Shown here: one piece after another, positions 45,720 to 53,613 of the stretch
Position numbering within the stretch: position 1 is the stretch's first letter
Layout: every line of letters starts with the position of its first letter
From: Tenacibaculum sp. MAR_2009_124
GTDB taxonomy: Bacteria; Bacteroidota; Bacteroidia; Flavobacteriales; Flavobacteriaceae
Length of the DNA: 64,000 nucleotides
Assembly (NCBI RefSeq): GCF_900105455.1
Contig: NZ_FNSF01000005.1
Coordinates: 868,001-932,000 of the forward strand
Direction of reading: 5' to 3'
Notes under the pieces: generated by a model
The model's input: the letters and a program-made list of their open reading frames with translations, nothing else
The model's database searches: none
What the model was told of the DNA's origin: nothing
Made by a program: the position numbers and the translations under genes

Positions 45720-46037
45720 ATGAATCATTCAATATCCATAGAAGAAACACAAAAGTTTGTAAACTACCTTAATGAGGCTGGTTTAATGGTTGTTGAAAAA
45801 AAGGCACTAAACGATATGTTTAGAAAAATTAGTCTAGAATCTCAGGTCGATAAAAGGCATAAGTTGCTTACAAGGAAGCAATTGAAGGAGAAACACGGTG
45901 TTTCTAGACGTTGGCTCGATAAACAACTTAATGATCCTAATACTTTAATAAAGTATGATCCAGGTACTAGTAGAACAAGTACCCAAAAGTTTAACGAGCA
46001 ATCAATATTAGATGAACGAGCAAGGTTAATGATTTAA
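45720..46037 (+). CDS. early HTH protein, Cro/excisionase-like
   Basis: 105 residues. The C-terminal half is a MerR/excisionase-type winged helix: LTRKQLKEKHGVSRRWLDKQL followed by the wing LIKYDPGTSRTSTQKFNEQSIL. The N-terminal half is helical. It is the first gene after the rightward promoter, so Cro-like control or prophage excision are the natural roles. It is bracketed by two terminator-like hairpins that share GAGTTGCTTTT. Confidence 0.65.
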   Translation: MNHSISIEETQKFVNYLNEAGLMVVEKKALNDMFRKISLESQVDKRHKLLTRKQLKEKHGVSRRWLDKQLNDPNTLIKYDPGTSRTSTQKFNEQSILDERARLMI

Positions 46038-46077
46038 CCTTTAAAAATACCAATGGGAAGAATAATTAATTCTTCAA

Positions 46078-46118
46078 AAAAGCAACTCCGATAGAGGCTT
46101 TTATTGCGAGTTGCTTTT
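46078..46118 (+). terminator. hairpin sharing its arm with the upstream terminator
   Basis: AAAAGCAACTC (46078-46088) pairs perfectly with GAGTTGCTTTT (46108-46118). The same GAGTTGCTTTT ends the hairpin at 45588-45598. Confidence 0.6.
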
Positions 46119-46175
46119 AACAACATTTTTGACATAGTTTAGAGTAGTTAGTTTTTACCTTGATTTTTGGTTAGG

Positions 46176-46203
46176 AGGGGCTACTATTAATGTAGCCTCT
46201 TTA
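46176..46203 (+). terminator. terminator-like hairpin
   Basis: AGGGGCTAC and GTAGCCTCT pair (one G-T) around TATTAAT, with TTTA following. Second hairpin in the 235-base gap between the HTH gene and 46273; nothing else seen in that gap. Confidence 0.5.
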
Positions 46204-46272
46204 CTTTAAACTATTTAAAAATGCAATAAGTAATAAAAAAGCAATTATAGTATGAAGTAATACCCTTTTATC

Positions 46273-46578
46273 ATGATAGAAGAACATCCTTATTTTTCGA
46301 GATTTCAACTGGTAAAACAAACTAATTTATCAAAACATTTTAAGTTTAAAAATTTGTTGGTTAAACTTTTCGAAGAACCAAAAAAACATGTAAAATCGGT
46401 TAGTGTACATCAAGAAAATGGTACCGTTTTAATAAAAGATATGTTTTATTCAAATACGGAGGAATTAATTTTTATTCTGAATCGAGTTCCTGAAGTCCTT
46501 TATTCATGCCCGAAAGATATTTCTTCACAATCTATAGTAGCCTTTTTTGGACAGAATTGTAAGCCTAAAAACACATAA
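46273..46578 (+). CDS. hypothetical early protein
   Basis: 101 residues, mixed alpha/beta by eye (KHVKSVSVHQENGTVLIKDM). It has no signal peptide or membrane segment. Five bases separate it from the next gene. Not recognised; the location among early phage genes suggests a host-takeover or DNA-metabolism role, which is inference. Confidence 0.6.
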   Translation: MIEEHPYFSRFQLVKQTNLSKHFKFKNLLVKLFEEPKKHVKSVSVHQENGTVLIKDMFYSNTEELIFILNRVPEVLYSCPKDISSQSIVAFFGQNCKPKNT

Positions 46579-46583
46579 ATAAT

Positions 46584-46835
46584 ATGAAAACAAAAGTATT
46601 TTCATTTCCAAAAGAAAAGGATTTTATTATTCCAGGAGAGTTAATAAAAATTGAAGTTTATCATAATTCATTTGGTGTTTTTTATCAATTTGAAGGGACT
46701 GAAAAGTTCGAACACCAACTAATTATTCGAACATCAATTTATCCGATAAATACATTAGTTACTTTTTTTCAGGTAAATGGTAAAGCGGATAAAAATTATT
46801 TTGTTCAACGCCCCAAGGAGTTGCTAAGTCCTTAG
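46584..46835 (+). CDS. hypothetical early protein
   Basis: 83 residues, beta-rich (VFSFPKEKDFIIPGELIKIE, HQLIIRTSIYPINTLVTFFQ). It could be a small OB- or SH3-like barrel. Co-transcribed with the gene before it; its stop overlaps the end of a convergent small gene by four bases. Not recognised. Confidence 0.55.
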   Translation: MKTKVFSFPKEKDFIIPGELIKIEVYHNSFGVFYQFEGTEKFEHQLIIRTSIYPINTLVTFFQVNGKADKNYFVQRPKELLSP

Positions 46836-47065
46836 TTTTTATTAGGCCATAGTTTTTGTCGGATTCTCATGTCAAAAGTTGAACAACAAGAATGTATTTC
46901 TGCTTTAACATACTTTAAATCAGACTCAACAAATCTAACAATAGTATCAGAAGAACATGAGTTACACCTCATACCTTTTAATTCGGGTTTATAGGCTAAA
47001 TCTCTCTGGTTTCTGGCTTTTTCATTAAGAAAGGCACTACCAGTTTTAATTTCGTATTTAATCAT
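46832..47065 (-). CDS. small Cys-rich protein on the opposite strand
   Basis: 77 residues from ATG 47065 (MIKYEIKTGSAFLNEKARNQ); the frame is open upstream, but those residues are hydrophobic antisense noise. The second half has MRCNSCSSDT and HSCCSTF, four cysteines that could bind zinc. It is one of very few minus-strand genes in the lytic region and may be expressed in the lysogen. Not recognised. Confidence 0.5.
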   Translation of the reverse strand: MIKYEIKTGSAFLNEKARNQRDLAYKPELKGMRCNSCSSDTIVRFVESDLKYVKAEIHSCCSTFDMRIRQKLWPNKN

Positions 47066-47107
47066 AAGTACAGTAAAATATAAGTAAACTAAAAATACAT
47101 AAATAAT

Positions 47108-47224
47108 ATGAAAACAAAACCAAAGAATGTCAACGAAATAGAAGTAGTTGATTGTGTAGAAATTACAACAAAAAAAAGTGGCCCGAATTGCAGCTCCGAC
47201 CACTTTTACGAATCAGATAATTAG
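47108..47224 (+). CDS. possible small protein (38 aa)
   Basis: The frame reads KTKPKNVNEIEVVDCVEITT, then GPNCSSDHFYESDN. AAAAGTGG (47174) and CCACTTTT (47200) inside it can pair, so the stretch may be a terminator of the neighbouring unit instead. Gene status uncertain. Confidence 0.35.
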   Translation: MKTKPKNVNEIEVVDCVEITTKKSGPNCSSDHFYESDN

Positions 47225-47246
47225 ATAAATAAATGACCTAAATATC

Positions 47247-49142
47247 ATGACCAAAGCTACTAAAAATACTTCAGAAAACACTACCGTTTTCTCGAAAATT
47301 GGCACCTACAATATAAGGGTGCACGAATTTCTCAAACAGACATCCATTTCTCCTGTTGTTCAAGCTGCAATTAAGCATTTTAAAGACAACGCCCAGTTAC
47401 GAAAACTTACAAACAATCAGTATAATAAAGAGGTTGAGGAATTTAATAATGCTCATGGTTTTTATATTACTAAAAAGGGAACTGAATTTGAAAGCCCCCA
47501 GAAGTATTATTCCTACATAAACTATCCGTTTTTAGATAGAGAAGCTCTAAAAACTACCATGGATAACTACCGAAAGTTTGTTTATGAATACAATAAAAAG
47601 GCAGAAACTGATAATGTTGATATCAGGGAATACAATAAAAAAACAGTCCTTAAAAACAGCGAGCTTTCCGATATACAAAAGAAGGTTAAAAAGGACTTCT
47701 ACAAAGAAAATAAGTGTCTCTTTGTGAAGGATTACAATGATCTGGCAGAAAGTGAGAATGAAAGAGAACCTATCATTCCTAAAAGGCTTGTACAAAAAAT
47801 TAAGTATCAAAGTGAGTTAATATTTCATGTTTTAATAGGTTTTTATGTAGGGCAATTAAAAAGGCGTAATGCGTATTTAATGAACATAAACAAGCCTACA
47901 AGTGTATTTAAAAACGATTTACCTAAGTTAGAAATAGATCATAGGAAATTAGCCACTCATAAAATAGCAAGCATACCAAGGCTTGATATTTGTAAAAAAA
48001 CCGCTCAAAACCATGTTAAAAGACTTCGAGAAGCTGGTGTCTTAATAAACTATATAAAAGTTAACCAAAAGAAACCTATTAAGGTAAATTTTAATTCGAA
48101 AATTTTGGTAATTCTGGACGGGAAGTCGCCAAATTCTCAAACGCCTGAAAATAAACAGCTTTTAGGTGGTTTTAAGAAAAACTTACCTGATAATAAAGAG
48201 TCTTTTTCTTTTTGTAAAAAAGGAAAAGAAATAAAAGACTATGCAAAGAGCATAGTTGAGAACAAATGCGGTTCGATGCTGGAGGGAAACGTGAGCAGCC
48301 CTGTTTTTTACAAGAGCACCAAAGAGAAGAATAATAAAAACACACTTGGCGCGGAAAAAATTAAAAACTTAGTCCCCGATTTTTTGAAAAAAGAGGTTTC
48401 GGAAGCCAAGAAATACAGTGAAAAACAAAAAAACCAAGCTCGAAATTTCATTTATAAAATTGAAGACGATCAAATACTTGCTGAAAAACTGTTTGCTGGC
48501 CATTACGATGATTACAAGGGTTTAAGATATGAGCAATTAAAAAAAATCGAAAACAACCCGATGGTTGATCGCGAAGAATTTAGAGCAGTATTGCTTCAGG
48601 ACTTCGTAAAACAATGGGCGAAAATTTGGAAGAATAGAGGTGTGTTTGTTGGTGAATGGAAGAAAACCATTAACAGACTCAACGAAAGCTCTTTATTCGC
48701 ACAAAAAAGTTCAGAAAATTCTATTGTGGTCCTTCACAAGGCTACTCAAATAGAACATGTAAAGAAGTATAGATGGTTGTTAAAGTGGGCAAATGATTGG
48801 TTTAGAAAAAGTGAAGTTTCTCCTTTATTTCCTTACAAGTATTTCGATGCAACTAGAAAAAAATCTAATGAAATTGGGTTTTATGGACTCCATTCTGTTT
48901 GGAAATCTCATTTGAAATACCAGGAGAAACGAAAAACCGAAAAGCAAACTCAGGTACTGTCAGCAAATAAGCGAAACAACCGCTTAAATAATCAAAAGAA
49001 GTTGGCTAAGGCACTAAAAAAATACGAAATGGGGAGTTATTCGGATATGGAGCTCTATAACTACGTAAAGGATAATTTACCTCATGACTATTTATTGCAG
49101 CTATCAAGCCTAATTAATAACAATAACCAAAATTTCGCATAA
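47247..49142 (+). CDS. putative phage replication protein with winged helix
   Basis: 631 residues, the largest early gene. A winged-helix segment is visible near residues 235-275 (HKIASIPRLDICKKTAQNHV then KRLREAGVLINY), preceded by helical Tyr/Asn-rich sequence and followed by a long basic region. There is no Walker motif or polymerase signature. Large basic wHTH proteins in this position of Bacteroidetes prophages are usually annotated as replication proteins or left unnamed. Followed by two small genes and a membrane protein. Confidence 0.5.
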   Translation: MTKATKNTSENTTVFSKIGTYNIRVHEFLKQTSISPVVQAAIKHFKDNAQLRKLTNNQYNKEVEEFNNAHGFYITKKGTEFESPQKYYSYINYPFLDREALKTTMDNYRKFVYEYNKKAETDNVDIREYNKKTVLKNSELSDIQKKVKKDFYKENKCLFVKDYNDLAESENEREPIIPKRLVQKIKYQSELIFHVLIGFYVGQLKRRNAYLMNINKPTSVFKNDLPKLEIDHRKLATHKIASIPRLDICKKTAQNHVKRLREAGVLINYIKVNQKKPIKVNFNSKILVILDGKSPNSQTPENKQLLGGFKKNLPDNKESFSFCKKGKEIKDYAKSIVENKCGSMLEGNVSSPVFYKSTKEKNNKNTLGAEKIKNLVPDFLKKEVSEAKKYSEKQKNQARNFIYKIEDDQILAEKLFAGHYDDYKGLRYEQLKKIENNPMVDREEFRAVLLQDFVKQWAKIWKNRGVFVGEWKKTINRLNESSLFAQKSSENSIVVLHKATQIEHVKKYRWLLKWANDWFRKSEVSPLFPYKYFDATRKKSNEIGFYGLHSVWKSHLKYQEKRKTEKQTQVLSANKRNNRLNNQKKLAKALKKYEMGSYSDMELYNYVKDNLPHDYLLQLSSLINNNNQNFA

Positions 49143-49166
49143 AATAACTACTAACCTAATTAACCT

Positions 49167-49478
49167 ATGGTCAACAAAAAAACTACCTCTAAAAAATGCA
49201 AATGTGGCAAAAGTTCTACATGTAGTAATTGCTCAAAAGTTAAAATGGTAATTCTGCTAAAAACAGGTTACGAGCATTTGAAAAAGGACTACGGAAATGA
49301 AAAAAAATACAATCCAGTTTGGTACAACCATTTAAAATATAATAAGAAACCTATAAATGTACTTATTGACGAGATGTTTAGGCGTTTCGAAAAAAAAGGG
49401 AAATACTCAGGAGCCGCTAACAAAGTTAATTTTTACGACAATGATACTGGAAAATTAATAGAAAGTAAAACTCCTTAA
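49167..49478 (+). CDS. small Cys-motif protein
   Basis: 103 residues. The N-terminus has KKCKCGKSSTCSNCSK, four cysteines in a CxC-x6-CxxC arrangement that may bind zinc. The rest is basic, mixed structure. Two bases before the next gene. Not recognised. Confidence 0.6.
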   Translation: MVNKKTTSKKCKCGKSSTCSNCSKVKMVILLKTGYEHLKKDYGNEKKYNPVWYNHLKYNKKPINVLIDEMFRRFEKKGKYSGAANKVNFYDNDTGKLIESKTP

Positions 49479-49480
49479 AA

Positions 49481-49828
49481 ATGAAGGTAAAAATTAAATT
49501 TTCAGTTGAGCAGATAGTTGCCATAAACAAACTGCTAAATGAGCTTTATACCTTATCCTTTAATAATTATAACACCATGCAAAAGGTTCAAATTTCAATA
49601 GGAGTAAAGCTGTCGGACACTTTTGAAAAGAAGAAAAGAGGCTTGTATAAGAAACTTGACCTTTTAAATGCTAATGAAAAAAAGTCAATGGAGTTTCTGT
49701 ATCATGAAGCTTGGGCATTAAAGGAACTACTTATTAATGAAATTGGAATTTTAGATAATGCATTCCATAAGATTCAAGCTCAAAATGCTATCGACTTGTT
49801 AGACGAAAAAATTCCTAGTTATGAATAG
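49481..49828 (+). CDS. helical hypothetical protein
   Basis: 115 residues, almost entirely helical by pattern (QIVAINKLLNELYTLSFNNY, EAWALKELLINEIGILDNAF). Its last eight bases overlap the next gene, so translation is coupled. Not recognised. Confidence 0.6.
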   Translation: MKVKIKFSVEQIVAINKLLNELYTLSFNNYNTMQKVQISIGVKLSDTFEKKKRGLYKKLDLLNANEKKSMEFLYHEAWALKELLINEIGILDNAFHKIQAQNAIDLLDEKIPSYE

Positions 49829-50459
49829 AAAGATTCCATTATATGAGCGTTTAACATCAATGGATTCGCTATCGTATTCAGTAATTAGTTATGGTGTTTT
49901 TTACGGTATAAAACACGCCGCCTTTCTATTTGTGTTGTTTACTTTTTTAATAGCCAATGACTATATAAGAATTGTATCCTCATTGTTTTACGGTTATTTC
50001 ATTGCAAAAGCAATGCTTGATACTTCCGTGAATATATCAGAAAAAAAGGAATGGGTAATCAAATCCATATCCGTATTTGATTTTTTAGTACTCTGTGTAA
50101 TTACCGATATTTTAAATAGAACTAGCATTGTTGATATTATCAACTTGTTAATATTTAATGCCTTTGTTACCTATTTGGGTTTTTGGTTGAATACTGTTTT
50201 TGTTGAAAGAGTAAAGGCAAAGCAGCGAGAAGCACTCGGTAAGCAGGAAAAAGCAGATGTAGAGCAAAATATAGCAGAGTTAAAGAAAGAGTTAGCAGAC
50301 TACGAGCAACAAAAAGCAGCTACGGAGCATGAGTTAGAAAATATTAAGCAAGAAATAGCTGATTTAACATGTCCGCATTGCCAAAGGAAGCTTGAGAGCA
50401 AAAAGGCAAGAGATGCTCACAAAGGAAGATGTAAAGACAATCCAAAAAATCAAGAATAG
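49821..50459 (+). CDS. membrane protein with coiled coil and zinc-finger-like tail
   Basis: 212 residues. The first 130 hold about four membrane helices (HAAFLFVLFTFLIANDYIRI, FVTYLGFWLNTVFVE). A Glu/Lys/Gln coiled coil follows (about 135-185), then LTCPHCQRKLESKKARDAHK and GRC, giving Cys-x2-Cys ... His ... Cys as in a zinc finger. It may tether a DNA or protein complex to the membrane. Not recognised as a family. Confidence 0.6.
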   Translation: MNRKIPLYERLTSMDSLSYSVISYGVFYGIKHAAFLFVLFTFLIANDYIRIVSSLFYGYFIAKAMLDTSVNISEKKEWVIKSISVFDFLVLCVITDILNRTSIVDIINLLIFNAFVTYLGFWLNTVFVERVKAKQREALGKQEKADVEQNIAELKKELADYEQQKAATEHELENIKQEIADLTCPHCQRKLESKKARDAHKGRCKDNPKNQE

Positions 50460-50548
50460 AAAACAAAATCTAATAAAAAGTATCAAATAACTAAATATGT
50501 AAAGTATGTTTTTTTGATACGTATTAACCACTTTAAAACCTTAAGAAA

Positions 50549-51601
50549 ATGATCAAAAGAACAAGAGCAGAATTAAACAAATGTATTGTGCACAAAGTAG
50601 CTAATAAGTACAACACAGGTAAGAATTCTTTTTCAGAACATTTAATACGTTTTGATGAAGAAAGTTACGAGCTGTTACTTCCTTTCTTATTAAAACCTTT
50701 TAGCTCAGTTACTCAGAGTTATAGATTTTTTCATCACTCTGACCTCCAGTTAAACAAAATGAGTGAGTTTTCTAACATCATTTTTGATGATGAAAACAGT
50801 TTCATAGAGCAGTCGAAAAATATTGTAAACCATTTATATGAGCAATCGAACTCAGCTAATATTAAAACGGGAGACGTGCTAGTCACTTATTTCGAAGGTA
50901 TTGAATATAAGGATGTATTAGTAGAAGCTGTTGGTGTTTTTAAAATTGAAAGTAAAGTAGATTTTTTTCAAACATATAGTGATGAAGAAGGTAGTTATGA
51001 TGTTGTTGTTCAAAAAGGAATCTCTCCTAGAAAGTTAGATAAAGGATGTTTAATTCTTAATACTACGGACGTTGAAGGAACCGTTGTTCTATCTGTTGAT
51101 AACAATAACTACGATGCTCAATATTGGATTAATAACTTTTTAAGCATAAAGTATGCCGATGATAGGAATTTGCATACTCAAAATTACTTGGAGTTATGTA
51201 AGGAGTTTTCTGAAGAGGTGATTAAATCAGAATTTGGTAAGCAAAAACAGAGTTCTTTTTTAGCGAATACCGTCGATTATTTTAAAGAACATGAAAGTAT
51301 TGACTACAGTGCTTTTAAAGAAGATGTTTTTGAAGATGATAAGTCCAAAAGCATGTTTGAAGATTATAAAAAGCATTTTGAAAAGCTGAATGATATCGTT
51401 ATTCGAAACAATTTTGATGTTTCGGATCCAGTATTAAAGAAGGAAAAAAGCAAGTTTAAAACTGAAATAAAGCTCGATACGAATATCCAAATTAAAATAG
51501 ATGTTGATGCTCCAGATGCACCTTCAGAATATTTGGAACGAGGATATGATGAAGAAAAGAAAATGAAGTTTTATAAAGTGTTTTTTAATTCGGAGAAATA
51601 A
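50549..51601 (+). CDS. phage-encoded nucleoid-associated protein, NdpA-like
   Basis: 350 residues of the 37-kDa nucleoid-associated protein (YejK/NdpA) family: LNKCIVHKVANKYNTGKNSF at the start, LLLPFLLKPFSS, then LVTYFEGIEYKDVLVEAVGV and WINNFLSIKYADDRNLHTQN further on. The bacterial YejK protein associates with the nucleoid and interacts with topoisomerases. Here the gene lies among early phage genes, next to a second XRE regulator gene with operator repeats. A role in handling of host DNA or phage replication is likely but inferred. An inverted repeat GTATCAAA/TTTGATAC (50480, 50513) lies upstream. Confidence 0.8.
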   Translation: MIKRTRAELNKCIVHKVANKYNTGKNSFSEHLIRFDEESYELLLPFLLKPFSSVTQSYRFFHHSDLQLNKMSEFSNIIFDDENSFIEQSKNIVNHLYEQSNSANIKTGDVLVTYFEGIEYKDVLVEAVGVFKIESKVDFFQTYSDEEGSYDVVVQKGISPRKLDKGCLILNTTDVEGTVVLSVDNNNYDAQYWINNFLSIKYADDRNLHTQNYLELCKEFSEEVIKSEFGKQKQSSFLANTVDYFKEHESIDYSAFKEDVFEDDKSKSMFEDYKKHFEKLNDIVIRNNFDVSDPVLKKEKSKFKTEIKLDTNIQIKIDVDAPDAPSEYLERGYDEEKKMKFYKVFFNSEK

Positions 51602-51606
51602 GAAAC

Positions 51607-51858
51607 TTATTCTTTTCTAATACCCCACCATTCTCCTGTAGAGTTGTAAAAATGTGCAAAATTTGGTGAGGATGGTTCAATAAGTTCTAGAATATCACAA
51701 TTAAGAAATTCTGCGATTTTTTGAAGTTTATCTAGCGGTATTAGACTGGTCCCTGAATTATAATATGAGACCTGGGTAGGGGTAACTTCTAAGTGATTTG
51801 CGATTTCACTCATTGATGCTTTTTTCTTTTTGGCTACCTCTTTAATCCTAAGTTTCAT
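51607..51858 (-). CDS. second XRE-family regulator
   Basis: 83 residues. Helix-turn-helix: KASMSEIANHLEVTPTQVSY followed by SLIPLDKLQKIAEFLNCDIL. Convergent with the NdpA gene (five bases) and divergent from the gene at 51983. Its upstream region holds three copies of a 19-bp repeat, so autoregulation and control of the divergent early/middle genes are likely. Shorter than the 44953 repressor and without its C-terminal part. Confidence 0.8.
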   Translation of the reverse strand: MKLRIKEVAKKKKASMSEIANHLEVTPTQVSYYNSGTSLIPLDKLQKIAEFLNCDILELIEPSSPNFAHFYNSTGEWWGIRKE

Positions 51859-51866
51859 ATGGTAAA

Positions 51867-51980
51867 ATTAAAATAAAACTTTAAAAAATGCAATGTTTTT
51901 AAAAATAAATTTAAGTTATTTTTTGACAATATTAAAATAAAACTTTAAATTTAAACTCTTAATTAAAATAAAACTTTAAA
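51867..51980. repeat. three 19-bp direct repeats, operator candidates
   Basis: ATTAAAATAAAACTTTAAA occurs identically at 51867-51885, 51931-51949 and 51962-51980. Copies 1 and 3 are both followed by AAAATG. Copy 3 runs to the start codon at 51983; copy 1 abuts the start of the XRE gene on the other strand. TTTG before 51926, 20 bases, then TAAATTTA (51946-51953) is a near-consensus promoter overlapped by copy 2. Confidence 0.7.
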
Positions 51981-51982
51981 AA

Positions 51983-52333
51983 ATGAACACAATAAAATTA
52001 AATATAAAACAAAGAAGTGTAAATAAATTTTTTCTCGATCATAGTGTTCTTCCGGAGAGACTTCCTAGCGGGAAACACATTGAGGATGTTAGTCCGTATC
52101 ATCTATTGAGAGATGAGATATATTTTAAGATTGATTGTGACATAAAGGAAGGGGATTCTATTTTAATTGAGCTAAAAGATAAATCAAGAAATAGCGAAAA
52201 AGAGTTAGTAAATCTCTATACATATACCGCTGAAAAATATGATGATGTTTCTATTAAAATGGTTTTGGATGATTTCAAAGTTAAGGTCGTAGAGAGTGAT
52301 GATGAGAATGAAAAATCTAAAGTTCAAGGATAA
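51983..52333 (+). CDS. hypothetical protein
   Basis: 116 residues, mixed structure (HLLRDEIYFKIDCDIKEGDS, SILIELKDKSRNSEKELVNL), acidic C-terminus. First gene under the repeat-bearing promoter. Not recognised. Confidence 0.6.
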   Translation: MNTIKLNIKQRSVNKFFLDHSVLPERLPSGKHIEDVSPYHLLRDEIYFKIDCDIKEGDSILIELKDKSRNSEKELVNLYTYTAEKYDDVSIKMVLDDFKVKVVESDDENEKSKVQG

Positions 52334-52368
52334 GTTAGATAAACCTATAAACAAAAAAATAGATAACC

Positions 52369-52590
52369 ATGTTAGAAGCAATAGAAACAATATCAAAAGG
52401 GTTAGACCTATACCCTGATACAACTGGTCTTGAAATTACCGATATAAACGCAGTAACACTGCATTTTACAGATCCAGTTAGTGAAAAGCCATGCAGCCAA
52501 AGATTTGAAACAAATGAACATGGTGTTCTTGCTGGAGTCCAGTTGATAAATTGGATGGAAGAATCATTACCAATGAAAAAGCTCAATTAA
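52369..52590 (+). CDS. hypothetical protein
   Basis: 73 residues (SKGLDLYPDTTGLEITDINA, a short alpha/beta pattern). Its stop shares a base with the start of the next gene (TAATG). Not recognised. Confidence 0.55.
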   Translation: MLEAIETISKGLDLYPDTTGLEITDINAVTLHFTDPVSEKPCSQRFETNEHGVLAGVQLINWMEESLPMKKLN

Positions 52591-52736
52591 TGGAACAAAT
52601 CGAAACACTTGTATTGAATCAAATTGAGGCTCAAAAACGGATATATAAGGAAGCGAAGGAATTAAACAATAAAGGGCTAAAGCGTCATGTTAGTAAAAAA
52701 CTAAATAAGCTAGACAAAATATTAAAGATTCTGTAG
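52590..52736 (+). CDS. small helical protein
   Basis: 48 residues from ATG 52590 (MEQIETLVLNQIEAQKRIYK), all helical and basic. The frame is also open 13 codons further upstream, within the previous gene; the overlapping TAATG start is preferred. Not recognised. Confidence 0.5.
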   Translation: MEQIETLVLNQIEAQKRIYKEAKELNNKGLKRHVSKKLNKLDKILKIL

Positions 52737-52783
52737 CATTTCCGCTACGAATAAACATAAAAATTAACGCATAAACTTAAAAC

Positions 52784-53467
52784 ATGGATATAGTAAAATT
52801 AATTTCAAATAAAGTTAAAGAAATAGCTGACGATGGTAAACTGTCAGAAATAGTAGAAAAACATACAATAGACTGCATAGACAGTATTATAAAAGATGTT
52901 TTTAGATGGAATGGAGAAGGGAAAAAAGCAATTGAAGAAGCCGTAAAATCAAAACTAGATTTACCTCTTGAAGAAATAAATGTTTCAAGATACAACAAAG
53001 CAATTTCTAACATCATTGAGCACAACCTTAATAATTCCGCTCTAGAAATAGCTAAAAATGATATTAAAGAAGCAATAGATAAAGTTACTGGAGTTCTAGA
53101 TAAAAAAGAGTTTACTCTTAGTGAAATAATAGAAAAATACATTGATTCTATTGATAAATCTTACGATGGAGATATGGAAGATGAATATGGAGAACTCTCT
53201 TTTCATGTTGAATCTAGTGGGAGCTTTACTCGTATTTATTTTGATCAAAAATCAGATAAGAACTTTTGGGAATGTGAAAATTCAATAGGATTACATAATA
53301 GTAAAATTTTTACCGCAAAAAGTAATGGAGTTGATTTTTCTCCTTTTACAATTTCACCTTTCAATGGTTTTGAATCTTACTTATTCCAATTATACGCAAA
53401 TAATGTAACTGTTATAATTGATGAATCGAAAGTTGAAACGGAGTATTACAGAGAAGATTGTAATTAA
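52784..53467 (+). CDS. hypothetical protein
   Basis: 227 residues. The first 130 are helical (SNKVKEIADDGKLSEIVEKH); the last 100 look beta-rich with aromatic residues (ELSFHVESSGSFTRIYFDQK). No motif recognised. The stop is followed by the recurring TGTAGTTACC element directly ahead of the next start. Confidence 0.6.
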   Translation: MDIVKLISNKVKEIADDGKLSEIVEKHTIDCIDSIIKDVFRWNGEGKKAIEEAVKSKLDLPLEEINVSRYNKAISNIIEHNLNNSALEIAKNDIKEAIDKVTGVLDKKEFTLSEIIEKYIDSIDKSYDGDMEDEYGELSFHVESSGSFTRIYFDQKSDKNFWECENSIGLHNSKIFTAKSNGVDFSPFTISPFNGFESYLFQLYANNVTVIIDESKVETEYYREDCN

Positions 53468-53480
53468 AACTGTAGTTACC

Positions 53481-53600
53481 ATGAAAACAGAAACTAAATT
53501 AAAAAGGTTGTATTGTCGTCTTGAAGTAGTAAAGGATTCTTCTACTAGGGAAAAGATTGAAAGCCAAATAAAGAACATAGAAAGTAGCCAAAAACAGTAA
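53481..53600 (+). CDS. small helical protein
   Basis: 39 residues from ATG 53481 (MKTETKLKRLYCRLEVVKDS). The frame extends upstream through an ATG at 53418, but that part lies in the preceding gene. Helical and charged. Not recognised. Confidence 0.5.
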   Translation: MKTETKLKRLYCRLEVVKDSSTREKIESQIKNIESSQKQ

Positions 53601-53613
53601 TTAAACCGATAAT

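Noticed and set aside
47066-47203. N-terminal extension of the small Cys-rich minus-strand gene
   Set aside because: The extra residues are a Phe/Tyr/Cys-rich shadow of the plus strand and overlap another possible small gene.
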